A DNA stretch of 64,000 nt, taken from contig CAJTOR010000012.1 of NCBI GenBank assembly GCA_910577675.1, positions 26,620 through 90,619 of the forward strand, written 5' to 3'. How positions within the stretch are numbered: position 1 is the first letter of the stretch; each line of letters begins with the position of its first letter. The position numbers were made by a program, and so were the translations under genes. This document shows positions 33,920 through 43,191 of this stretch, in pieces. The DNA comes from an uncultured Lachnospiraceae bacterium (GTDB taxonomy: Bacteria; Bacillota; Clostridia; Lachnospirales; Lachnospiraceae). The notes under the pieces were generated by a model that saw nothing but the letters and a program-made list of their open reading frames with translations, ran no database searches and had not been told where the DNA came from.

Positions 33920-34792
33920 CTAAATCCGTAATCTTAACTTCTCGTATATTGCTTCTGCAACATCATCTATCGCTGGATTTTTCATATCCGAAACGGTAAT
34001 TAAAAATTCTGCCATTGACCTTGATATATCTTCTGCCTTCTTTAATTCATGTCCAAGTGCTAAACCATTTGTGTATTCTAACGATGCTAAATTTCCCTTT
34101 AAGGTTTTTACTCTATTTTCCCAATATCGTACATATTCGATTTGCTTATCTGTTGAATAAATAGCCGAGTTAATAATTGCAGGAAAAATCCGTGTACGAT
34201 ATTTTTGCTCCTTCATAATTTCAAGCACCTCATACATACAATTTGCCGATTTTAAATATGCATCACTGATAAGCAATACTGCAAAATCATTATCTCTTAT
34301 AGTTTGCATAAAATCTTTTAAACTCTGCCATGTATCAATCCCTCGTATATCGCGAGTAACTGCTATTCCCTTTTCCTTTAAATAATCATCAATACTATTT
34401 GCTCTATCCGTATCGTCCCAACAATAGGATAGAAAAATCCGTGGAGTTTGAATAGCATTTGATTTTTCCGCTCCAACTCCTACAATAAATTCTTCGTCAG
34501 AATCAATGGAAATGTAGGCTTCAGCCTGCAATATCAGTTTCATGTACATTTCAAATTTTTCTTTATAATACTGAATTTTGGTTGCTTGTCCATACATGAC
34601 TTTAGCCGAAGATGGAACAATAAATCCTCCATGCATTTTATTGGCCTTTTTTGTATATTCACTTCCTATCCCTAAGACATCTTCAAATATTTGACAGATG
34701 GTAGGCTCAACATCATTTATATTCTCTGGACCTTCTTTCATCATCTGATTTTTCACGAAAGACAGTTTACACAGCTTTTCTTTTACATCCAT
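33920..34792 (-). CDS. TIR domain protein with unknown N-terminal domain
   Basis: A 290-aa protein from ATG 34792 (GAGGAGG about 10 nt upstream). Residues 1-115 form a helical domain of no family known to me. Residues 118-260 are a TIR domain: RIFLSYCWDDTDRANSI, GIAVTRDIRGI, FAVLLISDAYLKSANCMYEVLE with the presumed catalytic Glu. It probably consumes or modifies NAD+ when triggered, as in abortive-infection systems. No obvious effector partner is next to it; the neighbours are DUF4268 and rlmD. The open frame extends further upstream into rlmD but without a start signal. Confidence 0.85.
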   Translation of the reverse strand: MDVKEKLCKLSFVKNQMMKEGPENINDVEPTICQIFEDVLGIGSEYTKKANKMHGGFIVPSSAKVMYGQATKIQYYKEKFEMYMKLILQAEAYISIDSDEEFIVGVGAEKSNAIQTPRIFLSYCWDDTDRANSIDDYLKEKGIAVTRDIRGIDTWQSLKDFMQTIRDNDFAVLLISDAYLKSANCMYEVLEIMKEQKYRTRIFPAIINSAIYSTDKQIEYVRYWENRVKTLKGNLASLEYTNGLALGHELKKAEDISRSMAEFLITVSDMKNPAIDDVAEAIYEKLRLRI

Positions 34793-34956
34793 GCCTATTA
34801 TTCCTCCTCTTTTGCGAAAAGGTATCCCTTTCGCCAAAATGTATATCTCCTGTTTCCCACAGTCTATCCCCCTGGGTAAATCAATTCCCTCATACCCATT
34901 CTGCGGAAACAGAAACACACATCCATTTTTGCCCCGAATCGGCGGAATCCTTTGAT

Positions 34957-36300
34957 TTATCGGGCTTTTCTCGTCAGCAGAGCGACTGTCTCCACATGCC
35001 CACTCCACCCAAACATATCTACCCCCTGCACCTTCTCCACTTTATACCCATTCCCACAAAGCACCTTCAAATCCCTCCTAAGTGTTTCCATACAGCACGA
35101 CACATAGACCACCCTGGAAGGGTTTGCCATAACAAGTGCGCCTAGGAATTCCTCCGATGCCCCAGACCTTGGCGGGTCCATAATTACCACGTCCGGGCGG
35201 GCGGTTTTATTATCTGCGGCTTTCTTCATATATTCCGCGGCATCCCCCTTTAAAAAGCGTACATTTTGCACCCCGTTTACTTTGGCGTTTACTTCTGCGT
35301 CACGCACGGCAGCTTCATTGTTTTCCACACCAATCACATTCTTTGCCTTCCCGGCTGCGATCAGCCCGATAGTACCCGTCCCGCAATATGCGTCGAGCAC
35401 GGTTTCTTTTCCGGTCAGTACAGCAAAATCAATCGCTGTACGGTAAAGGATTTCCGTCTGCTCCGGATTAACCTGGTAAAATGATTTCGAGGAAATCCGG
35501 AAACGAAGCCCGCACAGCTCATCTTCAATATATCCGTTCCCGTAAAGGACGGTTTCGGATTCCCCGAGAACCATGCTTGTTTTCTGATGGTTAATATTCT
35601 GGATAATTGTTGTAATTTCGGGGTGGGCGGTTCTAAGCTTTTCAATAAAGCGGCTGCGGCCGGGAAAGTTTGTGCCGGCGAGTACAAGGACTACCATAAC
35701 CTGCCCTGTCACATACCCGCAGCGGATTAGGACATGGCGCATAAGCCCCATACCCGTGTCCTCGTTGTAGGCGGAAAGGCGGAATTCGTCGGCAAGTTTT
35801 CTGAGTGTGCGAAGAATCCCGTTGGCAGTTTTATTTTGGATGGCACAGTCCGGAACCGTGATAACCTTGTGTGTGTTCTCCTCGTAGATGCCAAGTTCCA
35901 TGCCACGGCGTGAGCGGTAGAAGGAGGCATGGACTTTGTGGCGGTAATGGAAGGGATTTTTCATCCCGATTATTTTTTTGACCGGGGCAAATTCACCGAG
36001 CAGTTTCTTTGCAGCAGCCTGTTTCATGGCAAGCTGCGCCTCGTAGGAGGCGTGCTGTAAGGTGCATCCGCCGCAGCGCGGGAAAGCTTCGCAAAAAGGT
36101 TTTACACGGTCGGGGGAGGGGATTTCAATGTCGGTAAGCTTTGCGGTGGTGCTTTTTCGGTCTTTCCCGTAAACAAGTTCAATATGGGCAGTTTCACCGG
36201 GCAGGAGACCGTCCACGGCGAAAACAGAATTGTTAAATTTTACCAGTCCGCGGCAGGCGGAATCAGTTTCATGACATTTGACACGGTATTTTTTGGACAT
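34957..36300 (-). CDS. 23S rRNA (uracil-C5)-methyltransferase RlmD/RlmCD type
   Basis: RNA m5U methyltransferase, 447 aa. An N-terminal TRAM domain is followed by the Fe-S cysteines in FCEAFPRCGGCTLQHA (about residue 68), motif LDAYCGTGTIGLIAA for SAM, MDPPRSG with VYVSCC carrying the catalytic Cys, and a C-terminal VDMFGWSGHVETVALL. The gram-positive form usually methylates U747 and U1939. It marks the return from the accessory region to chromosome backbone. Confidence 0.93.
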   Translation of the reverse strand: MSKKYRVKCHETDSACRGLVKFNNSVFAVDGLLPGETAHIELVYGKDRKSTTAKLTDIEIPSPDRVKPFCEAFPRCGGCTLQHASYEAQLAMKQAAAKKLLGEFAPVKKIIGMKNPFHYRHKVHASFYRSRRGMELGIYEENTHKVITVPDCAIQNKTANGILRTLRKLADEFRLSAYNEDTGMGLMRHVLIRCGYVTGQVMVVLVLAGTNFPGRSRFIEKLRTAHPEITTIIQNINHQKTSMVLGESETVLYGNGYIEDELCGLRFRISSKSFYQVNPEQTEILYRTAIDFAVLTGKETVLDAYCGTGTIGLIAAGKAKNVIGVENNEAAVRDAEVNAKVNGVQNVRFLKGDAAEYMKKAADNKTARPDVVIMDPPRSGASEEFLGALVMANPSRVVYVSCCMETLRRDLKVLCGNGYKVEKVQGVDMFGWSGHVETVALLTRKAR

Positions 36301-36642
36301 TGGTTTCCTCCCTGATTGGTGTTTTATGGTAGAAAAAGTTTTATTTATACTATTCTAACACGCTTCCCGTTTTTTTGCAACAAAATGAAGAAAGGCTGGC
36401 AGATGCCTTATTTTTATCACAATCCCGTGCTAATCTTAACAGGTGGTACATGCTGTGTATTTATCCCGGCACAGGGGTTTTATGCCTGGAAAGGCACTGG
36501 ACTTTTATGCGGGGATGTGGTATAACATGCCTTGTGCCTGCCGGTTGGTAAGACGGTTCTGTAAAATATTGGAATTGCAGGGCTGTTATTGCTTTATATG
36601 GCGTGGCGGCTAGTTTGTGATATGCAGAAAAGAGGTATTGAT
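36301..36642. other. Intergenic stretch before the VanY-like gene
   Basis: About 340 bp between divergent genes. I see no convincing gene, terminator or riboswitch; promoters of both flanking genes should lie here. Confidence 0.45.
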
Positions 36643-38430
36643 ATGAAGAAAAAAGATATGATGGAGGAAGAGAGGGAAACAGGGAGGGGCAGAACCATAA
36701 GAAAGCTTTGTGGTTTGCTGATTACTTCCCTGCTTGTGGGAGGAATGCCGTCGGGGATGACGGTGAGTACATATGCGGCGCAGAATATGGATCTGACCCA
36801 GAATAATATGAAAAGTAGTTTTGCTGGTTGGGACAATGGAATTGAAAATTTTGCAAAGTCCGGTTCGGTGGAAGATAGTACCAGCCGGGAGGGAGAGGAC
36901 GGGAACGATGGGGAAGATGGCGATAAATCAGAAATGGAGGGGAATGGAAGCGGGCAGGTATCATCCGATGGCGAAGAAGACAGTGAGGATGGTAATCAGG
37001 ATGGGGAGGATGTGACCCCGACCCCGACGAAAAAGCCGAAAAAGACCCCAACGCCAACTCCTAAAGGGGAAAAGCCTGATACTGATAAGGAAGAAAGCTC
37101 TTCTGACGAAGACGGGAAAGATGATGAGGACAGTAATCAGGACGGGGAGGATGTGACCCCGACCCCAACAAAAAAGCCGGGAAAAACCCCGACTCCAACC
37201 CCTAAAGGAGAAAAACCAGAGGGCGAGGAGAATTCAGAGGGGGATGATGCTGCCCCGACCCCAACAAAAAAGCCGGGAAAAACCCCAACACCAACCCCAG
37301 ATGAGGAAAAGCCTGAAGGCGGGGAGAATTCGGATGATGAGGATATGACCCCGACTCCGACAAAAAAGCCGGGAAAAACCCCAACGCCAACCCCAGATGA
37401 GGAAAAGCCTGAAGACGGGGAGAATCCGGACGGCGAGGATAATGAGGATAAGGAACCGTCTGATGAGGATGGGGAACAGGATGATAAGGAGCAGGAAGAT
37501 GAGGGCGAAAACCCCGATGGAGAGGGGGAACCATCCGACGGGGAGGACGAAGAAGAACCGGATGATGCCAGCCCGACCCCGGTGCCTACGAAAAAGCCTT
37601 CGAAAGACCCTGCCTGGGCAGTCCCGACTCAGAGTGATGATGCACGCTACCAGTATTTGCTCGGCATCGATTCAAAAGTTATCACAATCGACAATCCGCC
37701 GGCAGGATACAGGAATGCCACTGAAGCGGCGAAAAATATGAAGACTATTACGATCCCGATCTGGAAGATGAGTTCATCCGGCGGGCGGTATACATCCTCA
37801 GCCAAACTTACAATTCACAAGAAGCTCGCGCGCAATGTGCAGGAGATATTTAAGGAAATCTATGCACTTGATATAAAATTTCCTATCAAAGTAGTGAAGG
37901 GATTTATGTATCGCAAGGTGGGCGGTGTGGCATTAAGCAAGTCGAGGATTATGTCGATTCATTCATTTGGGGCGGCGATAGATATTAACCCGGGAGATTA
38001 CGATAATGATTATTTCCTCGGCAAGGGCAACGACCTGCGCGATAAGTCGAACCCGTACTGTATCCCGGATGAGGTTATTGCGATTTTTGAAAAATACGGC
38101 TGGTTCTGGGGCGGGAATTTTGAAATCTGCGCGGACACTATGCATTTCCAGTACTTTGAACTTGGAATGCTGACTTACCAGGGAAATTCACCGTTCCGCA
38201 ACCTGAAGGTCAAGAGTGCCTATATGACAGGTTCCGATGTGCGCAACCTCCAGCAGCGTCTGCGCGAACTTGGATTCTATGTTTCGGTGGATGGTGTCTA
38301 TGGCAACAAGACGGCTGACGCAATCAAGAAATACCAGAAGAGCCGGGGGCTTGAAGCGACCGGGGAGATGGACTACAAGACATGGGAAACGATTATTAAT
38401 GAAACACATTATATGTCATATGTCTTTTGA
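36643..38430 (+). CDS. Secreted D,D-carboxypeptidase (peptidase M15, VanY-like) with peptidoglycan-binding domain
   Basis: Trims the terminal D-Ala of wall peptides, outside the cell. From ATG 36643 (AAGAGG 7 nt before) the 596 aa comprise a signal peptide (to about 47, ending TYAAQ), an acidic Asp/Glu/Gly linker with Thr-Pro repeats (48-325), an M15 domain (330-515) with zinc motifs SIHSFGAAIDIN and DTMHFQYFE, and a C-terminal PG_binding_1 domain (528-588: VRNLQQRLRELGFYVSVDG, VYGNKTADAIKKYQ). The linker may span the wall. Confidence 0.9.
   Translation: MKKKDMMEEERETGRGRTIRKLCGLLITSLLVGGMPSGMTVSTYAAQNMDLTQNNMKSSFAGWDNGIENFAKSGSVEDSTSREGEDGNDGEDGDKSEMEGNGSGQVSSDGEEDSEDGNQDGEDVTPTPTKKPKKTPTPTPKGEKPDTDKEESSSDEDGKDDEDSNQDGEDVTPTPTKKPGKTPTPTPKGEKPEGEENSEGDDAAPTPTKKPGKTPTPTPDEEKPEGGENSDDEDMTPTPTKKPGKTPTPTPDEEKPEDGENPDGEDNEDKEPSDEDGEQDDKEQEDEGENPDGEGEPSDGEDEEEPDDASPTPVPTKKPSKDPAWAVPTQSDDARYQYLLGIDSKVITIDNPPAGYRNATEAAKNMKTITIPIWKMSSSGGRYTSSAKLTIHKKLARNVQEIFKEIYALDIKFPIKVVKGFMYRKVGGVALSKSRIMSIHSFGAAIDINPGDYDNDYFLGKGNDLRDKSNPYCIPDEVIAIFEKYGWFWGGNFEICADTMHFQYFELGMLTYQGNSPFRNLKVKSAYMTGSDVRNLQQRLRELGFYVSVDGVYGNKTADAIKKYQKSRGLEATGEMDYKTWETIINETHYMSYVF
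37009..37440 (+). repeat. In-gene tandem repeats encoding Thr-Pro-Lys linkers
   Basis: Four near-identical blocks encode TPTPTKKPGKTPTPTP-type segments (at about 37015, 37156, 37258 and 37348), separated by acidic 10-25 residue spacers. A diverged fifth block is at 37573. High nucleotide identity makes copy number prone to slip. Confidence 0.85.
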
Positions 38431-38444
38431 CAAGGGGAAGAAAG

Positions 38445-38933
38445 ATGGAACGCAGGGACAAAATCAATTATTATCTTGACATTGCGGAAACTGTGTCAAA
38501 GCGCAGCACCTGTCTGCGGCGCATTTACGGCGCGGTGATTGTAAAGAACGATGAGATTATCTCCACGGGCTATGTCGGCGCACCGCGCGGCAGGAAGAAT
38601 TGTTCGGATTTAAATTACTGCCTGCGGGAGAAGATGGCGATCCCGCGCGGGGAGCGATACGAACTCTGCCGCAGTGTCCATGCGGAAGCGAACGCGATTA
38701 TAAGTGCCTCGAGAGAGAAAATGCTGGGCGCGACACTGTATTTGGTTGGCTTTGAGATGCCGGGATATGAGTATGTCACAAACAGCAGCAGTTGCGCCAT
38801 GTGCAAGCGCATGATTATCAATGCGGGCATTGAGTGTGTTGTAATCCGGGATACCGCGCAGGATTACCGCATGATAGCGGTGCAGGACTGGGTGGAAAAC
38901 GATGAATCCCTTGAGGGGATTAAGGGGTATTGA
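38445..38933 (+). CDS. Deoxycytidylate (dCMP) deaminase family protein
   Basis: Zinc-dependent cytidine-deaminase-fold enzyme converting dCMP to dUMP for dTTP supply. From ATG 38445 it is 162 aa. HAEANAI (about residue 79) carries the Zn His and catalytic Glu, and SSCAMCKRMI the two Zn Cys. TCLRRIYGAVIVKNDEIISTGYVG is typical of the ComEB/dCMP branch. It follows the VanY-like gene by 14 nt, so may share its transcript. Confidence 0.9.
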   Translation: MERRDKINYYLDIAETVSKRSTCLRRIYGAVIVKNDEIISTGYVGAPRGRKNCSDLNYCLREKMAIPRGERYELCRSVHAEANAIISASREKMLGATLYLVGFEMPGYEYVTNSSSCAMCKRMIINAGIECVVIRDTAQDYRMIAVQDWVENDESLEGIKGY

Positions 38934-39047
38934 TAGATGCCATCGGATGAAATGAATATGGCAGGTAAAAACTAAATGAGATCAGTGCCGCGTCTGCCAA
39001 TTCGCATTTTTTGAGCGAAATATAGCACAATCTAAGAGGTTAGGCAA

Positions 39048-39076
39048 TTGACTTTTTGGCATCCACGCAATATAAT
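39048..39076 (+). promoter_or_regulatory. Strong sigma-A promoter of the sugar isomerase gene
   Basis: TTGACT 39048-39053, 17 bp, TATAAT 39071-39076; start codon 65 bp downstream. Confidence 0.82.
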
Positions 39077-39140
39077 ATTAGTACAGGCTGCGCTGCGGGG
39101 TGCGGCGTGCCGTAAAAATAGGAAAGGTGAAGGTATAAAA

Positions 39141-40625
39141 ATGAACAACATTCCAAAAGTGAAAATCGGTATTGTGGCAGTCAGCCGTGACTGCTTTCCG
39201 GAATCCCTCTCGGTAAACCGGAGGAAGGCGCTTGTTAAGGCATACACGGACAAATACGGCGCGGAGGATATTTACGAGTGCCCGGTCTGCATCGTGGAGA
39301 GTGAGATACATATGGTACAGGCGCTTGAAGATATCAAGAAGGCAGGCTGCAATGCCCTCTGTGTATATCTCGGCAATTTCGGTCCGGAGATTTCCGAGAC
39401 CCTGCTTGCAAAACATTTCGACGGTCCTGCAATGTATATTGCTGCGGCGGAGGAATCCCAGGCTGACCTTTCCGACGGGCGCGGGGATGCATACTGCGGT
39501 ATGCTCAATGCAAGCTACAACTTAAAACTTCGCAATGTTAAGGCATATATCCCGGAATATCCGGTTGGCACGGCGGAAGAATGCGCGGACATGATTAAAG
39601 AATTCGTTCCGATTGCGCGCGGTATCGTGGGTCTTTCCGACTTAAAGATAATAAGCTTTGGACCTAGACCGCTCAACTTCCTTGCCTGCAATGCGCCGAT
39701 CAAGCAGCTTTACAACCTTGGCGTTGAGATTGAGGAGAATTCCGAGCTTGACCTGTTCGAGGCATTCAACAAGCATGCGGGTGATGAGCGCATCCCGGCG
39801 AAGGTAAAGGAGATGGAGGAGGAACTTGGGGCAGGCAATATGAAGCCGGAAGTTCTCCCTAAGCTTGCACAGTATGAGCTTACCCTGCTTGACTGGATCG
39901 AGGCACATCGCGGCTACCGCAAGTATGTTGCGATCGCGGGCAAGTGCTGGCCGGCATTCCAGACGCAGTTCGGCTTCGTTCCATGCTATGTCAACAGCCG
40001 CTTAACCGGCATGGGAATCCCGGTATCCTGCGAGGTTGATATTTATGGCTGCCTGAGCGAGTATATCGGTTCCTGCGTAAGCGAGGATGCTGTTACACTG
40101 CTCGACATTAACAATTCCGTTCCGGCTGATATGTACAAGGAGTCCATCGAGGGCAAATTCCCGTACACACACAAGGATACATTTATGGGCTTCCACTGCG
40201 GCAATACCTGCTCGAGAAAACTTGCAGCGTGCAGCATGAAGTACCAGAAGATTATGGCTAGAAGCCTTCCGGTGGAAGTGACAAACGGCACGCTCGAGGG
40301 CGATATCGCTCCTGGCGACATCACATTCTACCGTTTGCAGAGCACTGCGGACTGCAAGCTGCGCGGCTATATCGCACAGGGTGAAGTACTTCCTGTAGCA
40401 ACGAAGTCCTTCGGTTCGATTGGTGTATTTGCGATTCCGGAGATGGGACGTTTCTACCGTCATGTGCTGATTGAAAAGAACTATCCGCACCATGGCGCAG
40501 TTGCGTTTGGACATTTCGGCAAGGCAATCTATGAGATTTACAAGTACATCGGTGTAGAGGTGGATGAGATCGGTTATAATCAGCCGGCTTCCGCGAAATA
40601 CCCGACAGAGAATCCATTCGCATAA
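39141..40625 (+). CDS. L-fucose/L-arabinose isomerase family protein
   Basis: Aldose-ketose isomerase fold (FucI/AraA superfamily), 494 aa from ATG 39141 with AAGGTGAAGG before it. Conserved pieces include KAGCNALCVYLGNFGPE in the N-terminal domain, a central FGPRPLNFLACNAP and CEVDIYGCLSEYIG near the metal site, and C-terminal FGHFGKAIYEIYKYIGV. The exact sugar is not clear from sequence. Codon choice looks optimised for high expression. It has its own strong promoter and terminator and is not next to other sugar genes, although an arabinofuranosidase lies 10 kb away. Confidence 0.85.
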   Translation: MNNIPKVKIGIVAVSRDCFPESLSVNRRKALVKAYTDKYGAEDIYECPVCIVESEIHMVQALEDIKKAGCNALCVYLGNFGPEISETLLAKHFDGPAMYIAAAEESQADLSDGRGDAYCGMLNASYNLKLRNVKAYIPEYPVGTAEECADMIKEFVPIARGIVGLSDLKIISFGPRPLNFLACNAPIKQLYNLGVEIEENSELDLFEAFNKHAGDERIPAKVKEMEEELGAGNMKPEVLPKLAQYELTLLDWIEAHRGYRKYVAIAGKCWPAFQTQFGFVPCYVNSRLTGMGIPVSCEVDIYGCLSEYIGSCVSEDAVTLLDINNSVPADMYKESIEGKFPYTHKDTFMGFHCGNTCSRKLAACSMKYQKIMARSLPVEVTNGTLEGDIAPGDITFYRLQSTADCKLRGYIAQGEVLPVATKSFGSIGVFAIPEMGRFYRHVLIEKNYPHHGAVAFGHFGKAIYEIYKYIGVEVDEIGYNQPASAKYPTENPFA

Positions 40626-40653
40626 GGCGGATTGTTCTAACGTGTGAAAAAAT

Positions 40654-40698
40654 GAAGGACAGTGGCCGGCGGTTTTAACCGCTGTCCGCTGTCCTTTT
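40654..40698 (+). terminator. Terminator after the isomerase
   Basis: AAGGACAG...CTGTCCTTTT with an internal GGCGGTTTTAACCGCT hairpin. Confidence 0.8.
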
Positions 40699-40930
40699 GC
40701 CATGGTTGGATATTATTCTGTGGTTCAATGAATAAATGTAATAAAAAGAGGGGATATATTAAGATAATTGGAGAAAACGGTGAAGTAAAATGTACCATAG
40801 TTTGAATAAGTTTTTCTTTACAGTTTATATCTTTTGCTATATAATAAGTTGCGAATTAGAAATTGATTAAATATTCATCTATATCAAACGCTAAGGGTAA
40901 AAATGAATTATTTGAAAATATGCCGTTTCG

Positions 40931-40959
40931 TTGACATACCTATGTCAATGTGGTATGTT
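40931..40959 (+). promoter_or_regulatory. Promoter with palindromic operator before the XRE regulator pair
   Basis: TTGACA 40931-40936 and TATGTT 40954-40959, 17 bp apart. TTGACATA-CC-TATGTCAA (40931-40948) is a perfect inverted repeat covering the -35 box, where the downstream regulator could bind. Confidence 0.65.
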
Positions 40960-41003
40960 TGCGATTAGCTATAATCTTTTTATAAAGGCAGGCGGAAATA
41001 TGC

Positions 41004-42041
41004 ATGAGAGATGAGATCAGGGAAAAGTACGGCAAATGGCTGGGTACTCCTGGGGACAGAAGCAAAGTTGGTGAGATGACGGAGAAGGAACTTCTGCTTG
41101 GGAGGACGTTGAAGCGGATGCGCGAGCATCGACAGATTCCTTTGGAAGAACTGGCAAAAGGAATTTGTGCGCCAAGTGATATGGTGGCGATGGAAAACGG
41201 GATTAAATCAAGTCTTCTTATAACTGGTGCATATCTGACCCGAATGGGAAAATCCATAAATAAATTCGAATTCTATTCCACAAACCTCGAATATGAACAG
41301 CAGTGTAAACGAGATAATATTATAGAGTTATGGAAGGCGCAAAATCTGGAGGAAGCCGGAAATCGCCTTGCGGAATATGACAGATATTTTCGTTCAAAAT
41401 ACAATGAGAGCTGGAGCAATTGGCAAAAATGTTGTATTGCGCTGCGCAGGGATAATCTGCCTGAAAGATATGGGGAGATATGGGAGGAGCTGGTTGGGCA
41501 GAAATTATATTTTACACAGGAAGAGATGGATTACCTGTGGGAGCTGGTTAAGTATTATGAGCGGAGAATGGATGTGGTACATATAAGGGAGACTTACAGC
41601 CTGATGTACCGGAACACAATGGCAACAGGGATGTTCCTGCCTCAGAGCGGCAGGGGGATGGATGAGGAACGCAAACTGGAGATATTGCCCGAGCTGTGTT
41701 TGAGCTTCGGGCATTTTGAGCATATGCAGGGAAGGGCTGCGGATGCATTGCAGGTTCTTGATACCGCAATTTCATTACTGCGGGGCAGCATGAGGATGAG
41801 AATGCTGGAGGAGTTACTTGTGGAGCGCATGACAATTCTTAAAGAGTTGTGGGAAAACGGAAGTGATGTGGAAGTGTATGGCCGGATGTGCAAGGATGCG
41901 GAGTATTTAATTGTGCTTGACCTGGTGGGAGATAAGTTTGAAAAAGCATTTGAAAGGCTGTGCTGGTTAAAGGAGGAGGCAAAGTGGGGGAATACAATAT
42001 TGGACAGTTTATATACCGTTCTAGAAAAGCGGTTGGGCTGA
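41004..42041 (+). CDS. XRE-family regulator with TPR-like C-terminus (first of pair)
   Basis: A 345-aa protein. The HTH lies about residues 30-85 (LGRTLKRMREHRQIPLEELA followed by PSDMVAMENGI) and is somewhat degenerate. The rest is all-helical and TPR-like (for example FRSKYNESWSNWQKCC, GRAADALQVLDTAISLLRG). The architecture is that of the RRNPP peptide-sensing regulators. It overlaps the next regulator gene by 58 nt and is controlled by a palindromic promoter. Confidence 0.8.
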   Translation: MRDEIREKYGKWLGTPGDRSKVGEMTEKELLLGRTLKRMREHRQIPLEELAKGICAPSDMVAMENGIKSSLLITGAYLTRMGKSINKFEFYSTNLEYEQQCKRDNIIELWKAQNLEEAGNRLAEYDRYFRSKYNESWSNWQKCCIALRRDNLPERYGEIWEELVGQKLYFTQEEMDYLWELVKYYERRMDVVHIRETYSLMYRNTMATGMFLPQSGRGMDEERKLEILPELCLSFGHFEHMQGRAADALQVLDTAISLLRGSMRMRMLEELLVERMTILKELWENGSDVEVYGRMCKDAEYLIVLDLVGDKFEKAFERLCWLKEEAKWGNTILDSLYTVLEKRLG

Positions 42042-42937
42042 CACAGGAACAGCTTTGCCACAATGAAGATGGAGTTATGTGTTTTTCAGTGGAAACACTC
42101 TCGCGCATCGAGAGGGGAAAACAGCGTCCTAATTACCGGACAATGCGGGAAATAATGCATAGGCTGGGAAAAGAGAATTGTTTCTGTACGCCGTATTTAA
42201 AAACTGCGGATTACAGGGTGTTGGAGATTAAGAGGGAGTTGAAGAGGGCGATTGCACTAAATAATTATCGCACGGCGGAGGAATTGTTAGAACAAATGGA
42301 AGATGGTTTATCTTTGGAGTATATGACAAATAAGCAGTATTTGATCCGCACTCACGCGTTAATTGATCGGAGGCTGGGGCGTATTACTATAGAGGAAGAG
42401 TTGGAATTGATGGAAATAGCTTTACAGATGACGGTACATTCCTATAAAACAAGAGCATTTTCCTATGAGATTTTATTACCCGAAGAAATAGTAATAGTTT
42501 GTAATATTGCCTGCTGTTATGGAAAACTGGGAAATACACAGAGGGCTCTGGAACTTTTGAAATCTGTTGACAATATGTTAAATAATGAAACACTACAGAT
42601 TAATAGTTATCCGAGTGGAATTCGTGAAATGGTAAGCAGAAATCATATATTATGGATTGGTGAGCAAGGAGGATATTGTGAAGCGATATTAGAGTGTAAT
42701 CGGGCGATTGCGGATTGTGTGAGGAGGGCAACGCTAAATACATTACCAAGCCTTTACTACGCAAGAGCGTACAATATGCAAAAATTCAGGGAAGTGTATC
42801 CCGAATGTCTGTCTGATGTAGAGAATAAAATCAAACTTGATTACATACGGTGTGCGCTGCTTGCGGAGTTGATTCTAGATCAGAAAGGGCAAAAGAAAGC
42901 TCTTTCAAGGCTTGAGGAATGCAATTCCCTAAACTAA
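41984..42937 (+). CDS. XRE-family regulator with TPR-like C-terminus (second of pair)
   Basis: 317 aa from GTG 41984, chosen because AAAGGAGGAGG (41969-41979) precedes it by a few bases; it begins inside the 3' end of the first regulator gene. A canonical HTH_3 domain (IGQFIYRSRKAVGLTQEQLC, FSVETLSRIERGKQRPN) is followed by TPR-like helices to the end. Overlap with the first gene implies translational coupling; the two may form heteromers. A short exported-peptide gene converges on it 30 bp downstream, the arrangement of RRNPP regulator/pheromone pairs. Confidence 0.85.
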   Translation: MGEYNIGQFIYRSRKAVGLTQEQLCHNEDGVMCFSVETLSRIERGKQRPNYRTMREIMHRLGKENCFCTPYLKTADYRVLEIKRELKRAIALNNYRTAEELLEQMEDGLSLEYMTNKQYLIRTHALIDRRLGRITIEEELELMEIALQMTVHSYKTRAFSYEILLPEEIVIVCNIACCYGKLGNTQRALELLKSVDNMLNNETLQINSYPSGIREMVSRNHILWIGEQGGYCEAILECNRAIADCVRRATLNTLPSLYYARAYNMQKFREVYPECLSDVENKIKLDYIRCALLAELILDQKGQKKALSRLEECNSLN

Positions 42938-42967
42938 TTATAACAGGGTGTTTTTGTTCGAACCGGA

Positions 42968-43159
42968 TTAAATGAAATCGTTACATTCCCAGTCGTCAGC
43001 TAACATAATCCCACCGGACTGTAAATCCTGTGCATACTGGTCAGCGTTGTTTGTTGTGGTTTCCTTTACATTGCCGGAGAAAACGGTACCAACTAGAAGG
43101 AAAGCCCCCGCAAGAAGAAGTGCAAAAACAGGTTTGGAATTTTTGGTAAGATGTCGCAT
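42968..43159 (-). CDS. 63-aa exported peptide, putative signalling pro-peptide
   Basis: Basic N-terminus (MRHLTKNSK), a hydrophobic export segment (PVFALLLAGAFLLVGTVFSG), then an acidic 33-residue tail ending ADDWECNDFI. AAAGGAG is 7 nt before ATG 43159 and a promoter is visible. It has the form of clostridial Qsp-type or Rgg-type pro-peptides whose C-terminal part is matured outside and re-imported. It faces the two XRE-TPR regulators. A single-pass membrane protein is the alternative. Confidence 0.65.
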   Translation of the reverse strand: MRHLTKNSKPVFALLLAGAFLLVGTVFSGNVKETTTNNADQYAQDLQSGGIMLADDWECNDFI

Positions 43160-43191
43160 AAATATGCTCCTTTCATAATTAATTTACGACA

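Noticed and set aside
40002..40703. 233-codon minus-strand frame over the sugar isomerase
   Set aside because: Antisense of a clear enzyme gene, no ribosome site.
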